Counted from the stretch's first letter, positions 8,044-17,805 are shown. The stretch: DNA of 64,000 nt from Paenibacillus sp. DMB20 (GCF_000987955.1 NZ_LAZU01000021.1:1-64000); one strand, 5' to 3'. The notes: a model not told the origin generated them from the letters alone. Numbers and translations: made by a program.

Positions 8044-9834
8044 GTGAGGATTTCGAGACTACTTATCCGTAATTTTAGGGGCATCAAAGAAGGCGAGTTA
8101 TTGTTAAGTCCAAAGACAGTGCTTGTAGGAGATAATAACATAGGTAAGTCTTCGGTATTGGAGGCTATTGACCTTGTCCTGGGGCCAGATAGGTTATCAA
8201 GACCTTCAGTGATCAATGAACATGATTTCTATGCTGGAGAATATCTCGACAACGAGAGTAAACTTGTAGAAATAAATATCGAGGTAGTTGTAGTCGATTT
8301 GACTGAAGACCAACAAAGGCATTTCAGAAACCACTTAGAATGGTGGCATAATGAGAATCAAACTATACTGGATGGCCCGCCACCAGAGTCTACTGATGAA
8401 GAGAAGGTTGTTCCTGCGTTACGTGTTTCTTTTACAGGGAGATATGATGAGGACGAAGACGACTTCATTGGTAAAACGTATTTTGAATCTCCAATGAAAG
8501 ACGATGGTTCAAGAGACATATTTGGAACGAAGGATAAACGTCTTTGTGGTTTCTTATTACTCCGAACCCTTAGGACAGGTTCAAGAGCACTAAGCCTAGA
8601 GAGGGGCTCCCTTCTCGACATAATAGTTCGCTTGAAAGAAATAAACCTTCCAATGTGGGAAGAGGTATTAATTAAGCTTAGAAAGATAACTGTTGTAGAT
8701 GACCCTGCATTGGGCGTTACTGAAATTCTTACTTCTGTACAAGAAGGCCTGAGAGCGTTAGTTCCATCGGAATGGGCTGATAAACCTCATTTTCGGGTTT
8801 CCGATCTGACACGTTCCAGTATGAGAAAGGCACTAACCGTATTTATGGGAACAGGCGCTATCCGTAGTGATGGCGAAGAATATGCAGCCCCCTTTCAATT
8901 TCAAGGAACAGGGACTATTAATACCCTTGTGTTGACTCTGTTGTCCATGATTGCAGAGCTCAAGCAAAATGTTATATTTGCTATGGAAGAGCCTGAAATA
9001 GCGATTCCACCGCATACACAAAAAAGGATCATACACAGCATCATAGCCAAATCAGCACAAGCCATCTTCACTTCTCACTCCCCTTACGTATTGGAGGAAC
9101 TTGATCCTTCTGAAATTCTTGTAATAACGAGGCAGCATGGAATCCTCTCTGGAAAACCTGCCCAGTATCCACCAAGCGTGAAACCAAAAGCATATCGGGA
9201 TGAGTTTAGGAGAAGATTTTGTGAGGCACTACTTACACGAACTATATTAATTACGGAAGGTAGAACGGAGTACGACTCATTCCCTGTGGCGGCAAGAAGA
9301 TTGCAGCAGTTATTCCCATTCAAGTACAGAACACTTGAGGAATTAGGAATAGCTATCGTTAATGCTGAAGGGGAGTCAAAAGTAGCTACGTTGGGAGCTT
9401 ACTTTAGAAGCATCGGTAAAACAACCTTGGCTGTTTTTGATAAGCAAGCCGACGAAAGTAAAAAGCTGATTGATCTTGCAGTTGACCATCCTTTTGAAGC
9501 TCAAGAAAAAGGGTTTGAAGACTTGATAGTTAATGGTTCTGATATTGCAGCTTTACGGCGTTATGCAAAATCAGTAACTGAAGCGGGTGAATGGCCGACT
9601 CATTTATCTAAAGTCACTGATAGTAGTACAGATGAAGAGCTTAAAAAGAGTCTTCGTGAATTCTTCAAGCAGTCAAAGGCTGCTGGTGTAACATCTGACT
9701 TTATTAATCAGTGTGAAGAATCTGAAATGCCTAGCTTTATCACTGATACATTACAAGCTATACAAGCAATAATCGAAACACGAGCTGGCAAATCAGGAGA
9801 AAATGAAGAGGATAATGACGATCTACTGGGATGA
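8044..9834 (+). CDS. gajA: GajA-like OLD-family ATP-dependent endonuclease
   Basis: I start at the GTG at 8044 (MRISRLLIRNFRG), which lies ~6 bases after AGAGGTGAG; an upstream TTG at 8011 is less likely. About 596 residues. The N-terminal ABC-type ATPase has Walker A GDNNIGKSS (~29-37), Walker B with EEPEI (~314) and an H-loop SHSPY (~343). The C-terminal TOPRIM domain has ITEGRTEYD (~402) and VFDKQAD (~463). This is the OLD nuclease layout. With a UvrD-like helicase gene 29 bases downstream, it matches the class 2 OLD pair known as Gabija, where GajA nicks phage DNA when nucleotide pools fall. Confidence in OLD is high; in Gabija good. Confidence 0.87.
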   Translation: MRISRLLIRNFRGIKEGELLLSPKTVLVGDNNIGKSSVLEAIDLVLGPDRLSRPSVINEHDFYAGEYLDNESKLVEINIEVVVVDLTEDQQRHFRNHLEWWHNENQTILDGPPPESTDEEKVVPALRVSFTGRYDEDEDDFIGKTYFESPMKDDGSRDIFGTKDKRLCGFLLLRTLRTGSRALSLERGSLLDIIVRLKEINLPMWEEVLIKLRKITVVDDPALGVTEILTSVQEGLRALVPSEWADKPHFRVSDLTRSSMRKALTVFMGTGAIRSDGEEYAAPFQFQGTGTINTLVLTLLSMIAELKQNVIFAMEEPEIAIPPHTQKRIIHSIIAKSAQAIFTSHSPYVLEELDPSEILVITRQHGILSGKPAQYPPSVKPKAYRDEFRRRFCEALLTRTILITEGRTEYDSFPVAARRLQQLFPFKYRTLEELGIAIVNAEGESKVATLGAYFRSIGKTTLAVFDKQADESKKLIDLAVDHPFEAQEKGFEDLIVNGSDIAALRRYAKSVTEAGEWPTHLSKVTDSSTDEELKKSLREFFKQSKAAGVTSDFINQCEESEMPSFITDTLQAIQAIIETRAGKSGENEEDNDDLLG

Positions 9835-9863
9835 TGGCGACGTAAGAGGCGGGAGGATATCGG

Positions 9864-11600
9864 ATGTTTGAACTCTCGGATCAAAAGAAGGAATTGTTAA
9901 ATACAAACGGCCCTTTGTTAATTTTGGGAGGGCCTGGTTCTGGGAAGACAACAATTGCTTTATTGAAGGCGAATCAAATAATTGAGCAGGATGGTTTGAG
10001 TAAAGGGCAACTGGTTTTATTTTTAAGTTTTGCACGGGCAACTGTTTCTCGAGTTGAAGAACAGGTTGGCCAAATGATTTCAAGTGGTAATAAAAAGCAT
10101 ATCGAAGTCAATACTTATCACGGATTTATCTGGGGGATATTGCGGAGTCATGGGTACTTGTTGAACTCCAATTCTCCGTTAAAGCTGCTGACTCCGCCTG
10201 AAGCTGCGTCCAGACTTGCTAATATCAGCAACGAACAGGAGAAAACGGCTGAGAAAAGGCGATTGTTTGATGCCGAGGGAATTGTACATTTTGATTTGTT
10301 TGCAGGTTTGGGGGCAGAACTGCTATCACGAAGCAACTCTTTGGCAAGAATCATTTCTGATGCCTACCCTGTTATAATTCTTGATGAGTTTCAAGATACA
10401 AACCCAGATGAATGGAGCTTCATAAAAGAATTAGGTAAGAGGAGTAGACTGATAGCTCTAGCTGATGCTGAACAAAGGATATATGAATTCAGAGGAGCTG
10501 ATCCAGCACGCATCTCAGAATTCATAAAGCAGTACAACCCAAAGCAGTTCGACTTCGGGTTTGAAAATAATCGTAGTAACGGGACCGATATAGCCATCTT
10601 TGGTAACGATTTGTTGTCAGGGCGAAACAAAGAAAAGAAGTACAACAATGTTCATATAGTAACTTATCCATTTCGTAAAGGGAATTGGCTTCATTTTGAT
10701 GTTAAGATCGGGGCCATTAAAGCAGCTAGAAGGTTAATTGCTGCGGGCCAAAAGAATTGGTCGGTTGTAGTACTTGTACCCACAAAGAAACTCATGATGG
10801 AAGTGTCTGACTACTTCAGTGAAACTCAAAATGTTATGAACAAGACATTGCGTAGGGTTCCTCATGAAGTTGCCCTTGAAACAACGGGACCATCACTTGC
10901 TGCGATCCTTATTGGGGAATTATTGGATTTAGGTGTTGCTAAGGAAGATGGATTAAACCAATTAATAAAAAACTTATGTGAACACATTCGGGGAAGGAAT
11001 GGTAATGAGCCTCCAAGCAAGGCTAACTTGGAACTGTCGACAGCTCTATTGGATTATCTAGCAACAGGTAAAATTCGGGGTACAAAGCGTCAAAGCATAA
11101 TAAACGATTGCAAAGCCATAAATGATGCCATTTATGATTTGGAGTATAGCGGGAACCCCAGTGAAGACTGGATTCAAATAGTCGACATCTTATCCAAGTC
11201 CAGTTCAGATGTCATAAAACAGGTTGTTGTCGATTCACAGTATCTTAGAATACTTCATAAGGGTTCAGAACTTAGGTCTAGTCTTTCAACAATGTGGCGA
11301 TCTTACGGTTCGTATAGAGGAGCGGGACAGGCAATAAGGTTATCCTTGCTTCAGGACTACTTTTCCTCATCAACGAAAGAATATAGAGGAATTCATATTA
11401 TGACCATTCACAAGTCCAAAGGTAAGGAATTCGATGAAGTCATAATTTACGAAGGACTATTTCAAGGTAAAATTGTAAACAAGATCGGCGGGGCCAAATC
11501 TATAGAGCAATCACGATTAAGTCTTCGAGTTGGAGTTACACGTGCAAGGCAAAACACAACGATTATAACCCCAGCGAATGATATTTGCCCATTTTTATAA
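9864..11600 (+). CDS. gajB: GajB-like UvrD/Rep-family helicase
   Basis: 578 residues, ATG behind GGGAGGA. SF1 helicase motifs are in order: Walker A GPGSGKTT (~22-29), motif Ia region SFARATVSRVEEQ, Walker B DEFQDTNPDEW (~172), motif III ADAEQRIYEFRGAD (~200-211), motif V TIHKSKGKEFDEV (~513) and motif VI GVTRARQN (~556). Length and directness of the pairing with the OLD nuclease support a Gabija helicase subunit, which in studied systems senses DNA ends or consumes NTPs. The leader GCGGGAGGATATC is identical to that in front of the HNH gene at 5376. The AddAB pair is excluded because no RecB-type nuclease domain is present. Confidence 0.85.
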   Translation: MFELSDQKKELLNTNGPLLILGGPGSGKTTIALLKANQIIEQDGLSKGQLVLFLSFARATVSRVEEQVGQMISSGNKKHIEVNTYHGFIWGILRSHGYLLNSNSPLKLLTPPEAASRLANISNEQEKTAEKRRLFDAEGIVHFDLFAGLGAELLSRSNSLARIISDAYPVIILDEFQDTNPDEWSFIKELGKRSRLIALADAEQRIYEFRGADPARISEFIKQYNPKQFDFGFENNRSNGTDIAIFGNDLLSGRNKEKKYNNVHIVTYPFRKGNWLHFDVKIGAIKAARRLIAAGQKNWSVVVLVPTKKLMMEVSDYFSETQNVMNKTLRRVPHEVALETTGPSLAAILIGELLDLGVAKEDGLNQLIKNLCEHIRGRNGNEPPSKANLELSTALLDYLATGKIRGTKRQSIINDCKAINDAIYDLEYSGNPSEDWIQIVDILSKSSSDVIKQVVVDSQYLRILHKGSELRSSLSTMWRSYGSYRGAGQAIRLSLLQDYFSSSTKEYRGIHIMTIHKSKGKEFDEVIIYEGLFQGKIVNKIGGAKSIEQSRLSLRVGVTRARQNTTIITPANDICPFL

Positions 11601-12184
11601 TTCATAACAACCTGGACTGTTTAATAACTGAGTTATGATAATTTTAATCAACGGTGGTAGGTACTCATGTATGTAAAATCTGTTAATTATTGAGAAGATT
11701 GAATATGATGGAACATTAAAAACAGTTCAACTCAATTCACTGTTGCTGATCAACTGATGATTTCTTTCCCTAATGTGTATGATGAAAAGCGTAGCGGTCC
11801 ATTCTACTTTCAATCGCTATGATAGAGTATTACGGAGGACTGCAAGAACCAATGGCGCGAGAAAATTGCACTCGAACCATTTTCGTACAAGTGAGTTAGT
11901 AACACAGTTGAGTTTACCCTGGAGAAATATTCCCACTGATCAGGGGGAGTTATCCTACTACGCATTAAGCCTTCCAAATTACGCAGTACCTATAATGGTC
12001 ATCCATTAAAAAAGGCAGTTATTAAAGATAAACAAAAAAAGAAATGCTATGTAGTCTATATTGAGTCTAGGTCACGTTTCAAATCTTTTGGTTTTGATCT
12101 TGAATGTTCTTATAAAAAGGCAACGCATGAAGAGTTCAAAAACTATGAATATCATGATGATGACTTGTTTTGATGCATATTGGA
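11601..12184 (+). other. island border with short coding remnants
   Basis: No intact gene. Near 11690-11745 a frame reads IEKIEYDGTLKTVQLN, which resembles the C-terminus of some serine site-specific recombinases (low confidence). From 11760 short frames interrupted by stops include FPNVYDEKRSGPFYFQSL and CKNQWREKIALEPFSYK. An open stretch at 11940-12173 ends in FKSFGFDLECSYKKATHEEFKNYEYHDDDLF without a start codon. I read this as one or more decayed genes at the edge of the defence island. Confidence 0.5.
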
Positions 12185-12286
12185 TCACCCCATGTCTATT
12201 CCAATAAAGAGCACACAAAATAAACAGATAGCTACTATAATCCCAAGCATTATCAATTTTTCACTCTGTTGATTATCATTGCTCAC
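12185..12286 (-). CDS. 33-residue membrane peptide downstream of ABC exporter
   Basis: GTG start behind AAGGGTGATC. The product has a polar N-terminus (MSNDNQQSEK), one hydrophobic helix (IMLGIIVAICLFCVLFIGI) and a short acidic tail (DMG). It lies 58 bases after the ABC permease gene on the same strand, so it may be the last gene of that operon. Small peptides of this kind accompany some bacitracin or lantibiotic-type exporters, but I do not recognise a family. Confidence 0.5.
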   Translation of the reverse strand: MSNDNQQSEKLIMLGIIVAICLFCVLFIGIDMG

Positions 12287-12344
12287 ACGATCACCCTTAT
12301 AGTTATATAATGTTTTCCATAGGTTAAGTAAGAATACTCCCTGA

Positions 12345-13142
12345 TTAAGCCTGAATGTCCTTCTTCCTAAACAAAATGTAAGTTATGCTCAAGCAGAAGC
12401 CGATCAAGATCAAGGGAATGGCCAGTGCACTCAAATAGTCGGATAACCCGGAAAGGACAATATGTTCGGAATTAACCACATAAACGCCGGAAAATTTCAT
12501 GATTTGTGTGGTCAGCGTATGTTCAGACAGCCAAAGCAAAACGTCAGCTGAACTATTCTTGAAATAACCGCTTATCAAGAAATCACCGAATATAATCATG
12601 AAGGTGGCGACTACTGCAGTTGCTGTTCGCTTGGCAATTACGCTAACCAGCATGATGATGGCTGCATACGCAGCTAAATACAAAATGTTGAAAGCGATCG
12701 CACTGGCCGCCGCAACTAAATCATGATTTGAATTTGGATGACCTGAAGTAGAACCCGAGATCCAGGCAGCTAGAATATATACAACATAGAAAGTGCCGAA
12801 GAACTGTAAGACCCACCAAGTTATGGCCTGAATGGCTGACATAAATTTTCCGGTAATATACTTTGATCTACTGTACCCGGAAGCGATGATATGCTTGATT
12901 GAACCATGCTCGAAGCCTTCTGTAACGAAGAAGCTTAAATATATCGGAATTATAAAATAGAGAAATAAAGATAAGGGTGTAACCTGAGTTAACGGTTCGA
13001 TCCAGTGATTAAGCTGAAAATTCGTTTTATTCCCTATCCAAATCGGAAGCAGAATGCCAACGATCAAGAACAGTAGGGTAATTCCCATAAACGCGGTATC
13101 CCGCATCATATAATAGGTTTGGCCCTTTAAAAAATTCCTCAT
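12345..13142 (-). CDS. ABC-2 type transporter permease
   Basis: 265 residues with six hydrophobic segments (near 20-40, 58-75, 105-128, 140-168, 175-192, 235-257). The layout fits ABC-2 permeases of the BcrB/YhfI kind, including the cytoplasmic segment SIKHIIASGYSRSKYITGKF after the second helix, a common feature. It starts one base after the stop of the ATPase gene on the same strand, so the two form an exporter. Such pairs often give self-protection against or export of peptide antibiotics; the substrate is not visible. Confidence 0.8.
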   Translation of the reverse strand: MRNFLKGQTYYMMRDTAFMGITLLFLIVGILLPIWIGNKTNFQLNHWIEPLTQVTPLSLFLYFIIPIYLSFFVTEGFEHGSIKHIIASGYSRSKYITGKFMSAIQAITWWVLQFFGTFYVVYILAAWISGSTSGHPNSNHDLVAAASAIAFNILYLAAYAAIIMLVSVIAKRTATAVVATFMIIFGDFLISGYFKNSSADVLLWLSEHTLTTQIMKFSGVYVVNSEHIVLSGLSDYLSALAIPLILIGFCLSITYILFRKKDIQA

Positions 13143-13143
13143 C

Positions 13144-14058
13144 CTACATGGCTCCTATCAGGTTCATATAGTAATTTTCAAGATTAGCAGCAGACAGGTT
13201 AATTTCTTCAATGTGTATCCCATGTTTCAAAAATATAGACAACAGAACTTCTAGTTCAACCGTATCTTTAGGAATGAATACCTCCCCAGTCTCGGATAGG
13301 GTAATATTCGTTATATTCAGTTCTTGTTGCATGATCTGCATGGCTGCAGCCGGGTTAGCCGTCTTGATGCAGTATTGAGCCTTTGCCGATTCCTTTAGTT
13401 TTTCCAGAGGCAGTTCTCTAACCAATTTTCCCTTGTGTATAAATCCGAATTTTGTTGCCATGAGCTGCAGTTCGCTTAAAATGTGGCTGGAAATAAGTAT
13501 GGTCACTTCATTTTCACGTGCTAATCTAGTCAATATTTTTCTTATTTCCACAATTCCGGAAGGATCGAGTCCGTTAATAGGCTCGTCTAAAACAAGAAAT
13601 TTCGGGTGATTCAGCAATGCGATAGCAAGGCCTAATCTTTGCTGCATGCCCAAGGAATATTCTGAAGCTTTTTTATTTCCTGCATCTGATAGAGAAACCC
13701 AGTCCAACACTTCATGAATTCTCGAAAGGTCGCGAATTCCGTAAACTTTGCAATAAAAGGTCAAATTCTCCAAGGCGTTAAGATGTGGGTATACAGCAGG
13801 TCTTTCGATCAGAATTCCCAGTTGTTTTCTAGCCTGAATAATATCCCTAGGTTTGTGTTGACCTAATAGCGAGATACTCCCCTCCGTAGGATAGATCAGA
13901 CCGCTAATCATCCGCATTAGGGTAGTCTTGCCTGCACCGTTTTCTCCGATCAATCCATAAATATCGCCTTGTTCTACAACCATATTGATATGTTGAAGAG
14001 CGTAGCTCTTCCCGTATCGCTTGCTTAATCCTCTGGCCTCAAAGATCGCTGTGCTCAA
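13144..14058 (-). CDS. ABC transporter ATP-binding protein, BcrA type
   Basis: 304 residues, ATG start. Walker A GENGAGKTT (~39-47), Q-loop region, signature YSLGMQQRLGLA (~136-147), Walker B FLVLDEPINGLDP (~155-167) and H-loop SSHILSEL are all present. The ~75-residue C-terminal extension after the ATPase core is typical of the BcrA/DrrA group. It powers the neighbouring permease. A LytTR response regulator and AgrC-like kinase are transcribed divergently from 14270, the usual setting for regulation of peptide exporters; that link is inference. Confidence 0.88.
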   Translation of the reverse strand: MSTAIFEARGLSKRYGKSYALQHINMVVEQGDIYGLIGENGAGKTTLMRMISGLIYPTEGSISLLGQHKPRDIIQARKQLGILIERPAVYPHLNALENLTFYCKVYGIRDLSRIHEVLDWVSLSDAGNKKASEYSLGMQQRLGLAIALLNHPKFLVLDEPINGLDPSGIVEIRKILTRLARENEVTILISSHILSELQLMATKFGFIHKGKLVRELPLEKLKESAKAQYCIKTANPAAAMQIMQQELNITNITLSETGEVFIPKDTVELEVLLSIFLKHGIHIEEINLSAANLENYYMNLIGAM

Positions 14059-14194
14059 GTGAGTTGTCGCTCCTTATTTTTTGTAATGTGTCGTATATGA
14101 TTAAGTGAATCGTACTACGATTTTGGTTACCTGAAGCGTCTGGTGTAAAAAATGGGGCGAAAATTGTAATTTCCACTGAAATGTTGGGTTATTT

Positions 14195-14224
14195 TTGAAG
14201 AAAAGAAGATATTTGAGGTATACT
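14195..14224 (+). promoter_or_regulatory. sigma-A-like promoter for the LytTR regulator gene
   Basis: TTGAAG (14195-14200), 18-base spacer, TATACT (14219-14224), 46 bases before the ATG. Predicted by eye. Confidence 0.5.
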
Positions 14225-14269
14225 GATAGAGAATGACTTGATGACAGGAATGCCGAAAGGAAGGGTTAT

Positions 14270-15014
14270 ATGATTCGCATTGCAATTTGTGATGATGACT
14301 TTCAAATGGCTGAACAAATTGAAAATTTGTTAGATTCCTTTCAACAAAAGCATGCCGAGGAAATTGAAACCGATATTTTTTTATTCGGGAGAAAAGCTAA
14401 GAGAGGAAATAAAGCAGAGTTGCCCATACGAAATCATGTTGATGGATATTGAAATGAAGGGACTTAATGGGGTAGACGTTGGCCATATATTAAGAGCGGA
14501 TGAAAATAATGACTTGGTTCAACTCATTTACATATCAAGCCATGAAAAGTATCATATTCAGCTTTTTGATGTTCAGCCGTCAGGATTCATCAGCAAACCC
14601 ATTCAGCCTGACCTCTTTGAACGAAAGCTAGTATCCGCAATTCAGAAGATTAAACGCAGGTCCAGGGACAATCGAAGACGGTTATTGCCGTTGCAGCAAA
14701 AAGGTAGCGAGTTCCTCATCCCTTTTAAAGAGATTATTTATCTGGAAAGTAGCGGACGAAAAATTATCCTGCATACCAAAACGGAACAAATTGAATATTA
14801 CAGTACGTTGAATAAAGAAAATGAGAAATTATTTGGCGACGAATTTATTCGGACCCACCAATCGTATATCATTAATTTCTATCATGTGAAACAAATCACC
14901 TCAAAGAAGATTGTATTATTGAATGGTTTGGAATTGCCGATCAGCGAAAGATATGTTGCCTCTGTCAAAAAAATTAACATTCAGGGGGAATTTAATTGGA
15001 TAACTTTTGGCTAG
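14270..15014 (+). CDS. LytTR-family response regulator (one homopolymer frameshift)
   Basis: Starts ATG behind GGAAGGG. Receiver domain: acidic pocket CDDD (~8-11), phosphoacceptor Asp in MDIEMKG (~60), and SSH and KPI later in the fold. LytTR DNA-binding domain from ~145: IPFKEIIYLESSGRKI, IRTHQSYIINFYHV, LPISERY. The frame breaks at the T7 run 14376-14382; reading six Ts joins DIF to YSGEKLREE with no loss, so one ~247-residue protein is likely. It overlaps the kinase gene start by 19 bases. Related AgrA/YehT-type regulators control peptide signalling, bacteriocin or exporter genes; the divergent ABC exporter is a plausible target. Confidence 0.85.
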
Positions 15015-16290
15015 AGGAGCTATTCTATGGATTTACACTCGCTTCGATCCCTGTCATCATTCACTATTTCAATAAGCAGGTTTTTAGGGTTTGTGTTTTT
15101 AATGGCGTGTATACTTTCTTGTTTTACTGCTTATATTATGTGCTTAGTTTGGCTTTGCACTTCAGTTCTTTGTCCGGTACCTATATATTGCTATTGAATG
15201 CCGTGTTCATCATATTATTAGGATTTCTCTATAAAGGCCGTACGGCTGGAAGATAGGCGTTGCTTTTTTCATTATTGTGGTCATTGTGTTAACCGACATA
15301 GCCATTATGGCTCAGGTACAAAATACTATGGGATATATCTTTAGTTTGTTCTTCTCAAAGATACTAATTTTTTTAATCCTGCAAATCATATTAAGGCTGG
15401 CGCAGTCTATTGGCGACGGCCATTTAAATAAGGGATATTGGATGATATTGTTCCTGTGTCCGCTATTCAGCATTGTCGGAATTCATCATCTAACCATAAA
15501 CCCATCGTATCGAATCTATCCTACTACGTTTCCCGTCATTTCTAGTAGTTTATTATTTATCAATTTATTAGTTTTGATCTTATGCGACCGTATATTGCGT
15601 ATCCAATCTGCCCAGATCAAAAACAGCCTTTTGGAAAAGCAAAACGCTTATTATGTTCATCAATATTTAATTTCAAAGAACAGACAAGAAGAAATGAGCA
15701 AGTTTCAACATGATTTTAAAAATATACTGTTAGGATTGCGTTCCCAACTCCGGTCAGAACATGAAACCATCAGCATGAAGCAGCTGGATGGTCTTCTTGG
15801 AAACATTAATGATGCTGTGGGCAGTTGCAACACGGGGTGTTTGATGATCGATTCCATTATTAATTACAAACAGAAGATCGCCCATCAATTGAAAATTCCC
15901 GTTAATCTGGATATAAACATTCCGCCGAATTTGCAGTTAGACAGTGTAGCCATGAGCATTATTCTAGGAAACATTCTGGATAACGCCATTGAAGCGTGTA
16001 AAGCTAACGCCACTTCTGATCCCTATATCCATATCTATATTCATTACATGAACGAGTCTCTATTTTTAAAAGTGGTAAATCCCTATGCTCACAAAATCAT
16101 TACAAATCATCACGGCAATATCCTCTCTAATAAACCGGACAAACATAAACATGGGATCGGGTTAAGCAGCGTTAAGAAAGTGGTAGAAGAACATCAGGGC
16201 ATATGGGATATCTCTTATGAAGATCAGGTGTTCAAGGTTGAAATTGTTTTGTTTGAGATATCGAAAGAGCAGTATGTGGTGAGGAATTAG
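14996..16290 (+). CDS. AgrC-like GHKL sensor histidine kinase (one frameshift)
   Basis: N-terminal half is a multi-helix membrane domain. The cytoplasmic half has H-box KFQHDFKNILLGL, N-box ILGNILDNAIEAC and G-box GIGLSSVKKVVEEHQG, as in peptide-sensing kinases of the AgrC/ComD (HPK10) group. The frame changes near 15230: restoring one T in GGCCGTACGG gives KGRYGWKIGVAFFIIVV and one continuous ~432-residue protein. It overlaps the upstream LytTR regulator, with which it forms a two-component pair. No nearby pheromone peptide gene is evident, though the 33-residue membrane peptide at 12185 is worth considering. Confidence 0.82.
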
Positions 16291-16358
16291 AATAGGGGCT
16301 TTTCATTGCTTTGTTCTACAGGCTATCCGAATATGAAGTGATATACGAGGTAAAGAGA

Positions 16359-17228
16359 ATGGAAGCAGCCGAATTAAAAGGCAAAATATCAAATCTATCC
16401 ATATGGAAAAAGAATGGGCAGCGGGCTCCGCATAAACCTTTATTGATTCTTCTTGGACTTGCTCAAATACAGCAAAACAATATAATCTTACCGTATGAAT
16501 TAGTCCGGGAAAAATTAAAAAGGCTCCTCATCGAGTTTGGTCCGGCTAGAAAATCATATCATCCGGAAGAACCGTTCGTCCGGTTAACCACGGATGGAAT
16601 ATGGAGGTTAACGGGTCATGTTGATAAACGGAATTTTTCGGACAAGCAGCTCTTAAATGAGCGATTGGCAGGAGGCTTTAATGAGGAGGTCCTTGCGCTT
16701 CTTCAGAACAATGAGCTTCTTATTCAAGAGTTGGCTGAGTTATTATTGAATGAACATTTTCCAGGGACTATGCATCAGGATATTCTTGATGAGATTGGGC
16801 TTGATTTGTTTGTACGAAAAAAACGGAAGCGGGATCCGCATTTTAGAGATCGAATTTTAAAGGCTTATGAATATAGCTGCGCCGTATGCGGCTTTAATGT
16901 AAGGCTGGGTCATCATTTAGTGGCGATTGACGCCGCCCATATTCAATGGCATCAAGCCGGAGGCCCTGACAGAGAGGAAAATGGGATTGCACTATACTCT
17001 TTGCATCATAAGTTGTTTGATCGTGGCGTATTTACGATAACGGGGGAACGGGAACTGCTCGTAGCCGAACAGGCGCATGGTACGCATGGGTTTGAGGAGT
17101 GGCTTATGCGGTTTCACGGTAAAAAGGTACGTTCTCCTATTCATCCGGAATATACACCGAGAGAGAGATTTATTGGCTGGCATATCCGGGAAGTGTTTAG
17201 GGGCCCCGCCCGATACCGGGTTAAGTAA
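16359..17228 (+). CDS. HNH endonuclease of the phosphorothioated-DNA-binding (SBD-HNH, ScoMcrA-like) type
   Basis: I choose the ATG at 16359 (MEAAELKGKISNL), behind GAGG; the frame is open further upstream but without a site. 289 residues. The N-terminal half has QRAPHKPLLILLGLAQI and ARKSYHPEEPFVRL, as in the sulfur-binding domain of restriction enzymes that recognise phosphorothioate or modified DNA. The C-terminal HNH nuclease has CAVCGF, AIDAAHIQWHQAGGPD, NGIALYSLHHKLFDRG. No dnd modification genes lie nearby, which fits a stand-alone type IV restriction role. Function is from family knowledge. Confidence 0.83.
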   Translation: MEAAELKGKISNLSIWKKNGQRAPHKPLLILLGLAQIQQNNIILPYELVREKLKRLLIEFGPARKSYHPEEPFVRLTTDGIWRLTGHVDKRNFSDKQLLNERLAGGFNEEVLALLQNNELLIQELAELLLNEHFPGTMHQDILDEIGLDLFVRKKRKRDPHFRDRILKAYEYSCAVCGFNVRLGHHLVAIDAAHIQWHQAGGPDREENGIALYSLHHKLFDRGVFTITGERELLVAEQAHGTHGFEEWLMRFHGKKVRSPIHPEYTPRERFIGWHIREVFRGPARYRVK

Positions 17229-17404
17229 GAATGCTAAATAAAGGGGACGGCAGTCGATGAGACCTCCTATAAAGATTATTCATTGAACAAGGCCAAAATA
17301 ATATAGGTTTGTGAATTGGGGAGCGTATAACATAATAGCCACGGATGATCTACCGCAGAGTGTGGGGCAGGCTGTTTCTGCGGTTAAATACCGTGGCATG
17401 TCCC

Positions 17405-17805
17405 GTTTAGGGAAGGTCTATTTTTCAGGAACGAGCGACCTCTTACTTTTTTTGTTCACTTCGTATTGCTGCATATCTTTGAAGATTATCGGTTAGGAAA
17501 TTGGCGAAACGGTCATCTATGATATGTCCGGCATAACTTCCGACTGTTCCCCCCTCGATGAAGATGTTCCCTGATCAACCACCAAACCTTTCGAAATATG
17601 CATCAATCTCAAAATGATGGATCATAGCTGCTTGCATGATTTTGAATAAGGCTCTTAGTATTTCGTTTTCACGGGAGGAGAGATACTCGATATACGGTTC
17701 AAGCACGTCTGTATTCCCTTTCATGAGTTGATATAGATAACGGTTGCCCTTGGCCCAATCCCGAAACTGCGCTTTGGTTTTTTCATCCATTTCATCGGTT
17801 TCTAT
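17405..17805 (-). pseudogene. truncated, internally deleted copy of the XRE-TPR regulator gene at 59 kb
   Basis: The minus strand reads WAKGNRYLYQLMKGNTDVLEP, SSRENEILRALFKI and HFEIDAYFERFGG, then a frame break, GGTVGSYAGHIIDDRFANFLTD and LQRYAAIRSEQKK. All match the C-terminal half of the gene at 59019-60231. Relative to it, ~150 bases are missing after FLTD, and the N-terminal half is absent. The similarity continues into the 3' flank (shared AAGGTCTATTTTTCAGGAAC), so this is a segmental duplication followed by decay. Confidence 0.8.

Noticed and set aside
8044..11600. AddA/AddB or RecBCD-like pair
   Set aside because: The helicase lacks a C-terminal RecB nuclease domain and the partner is an OLD ATPase with TOPRIM, not AddB.
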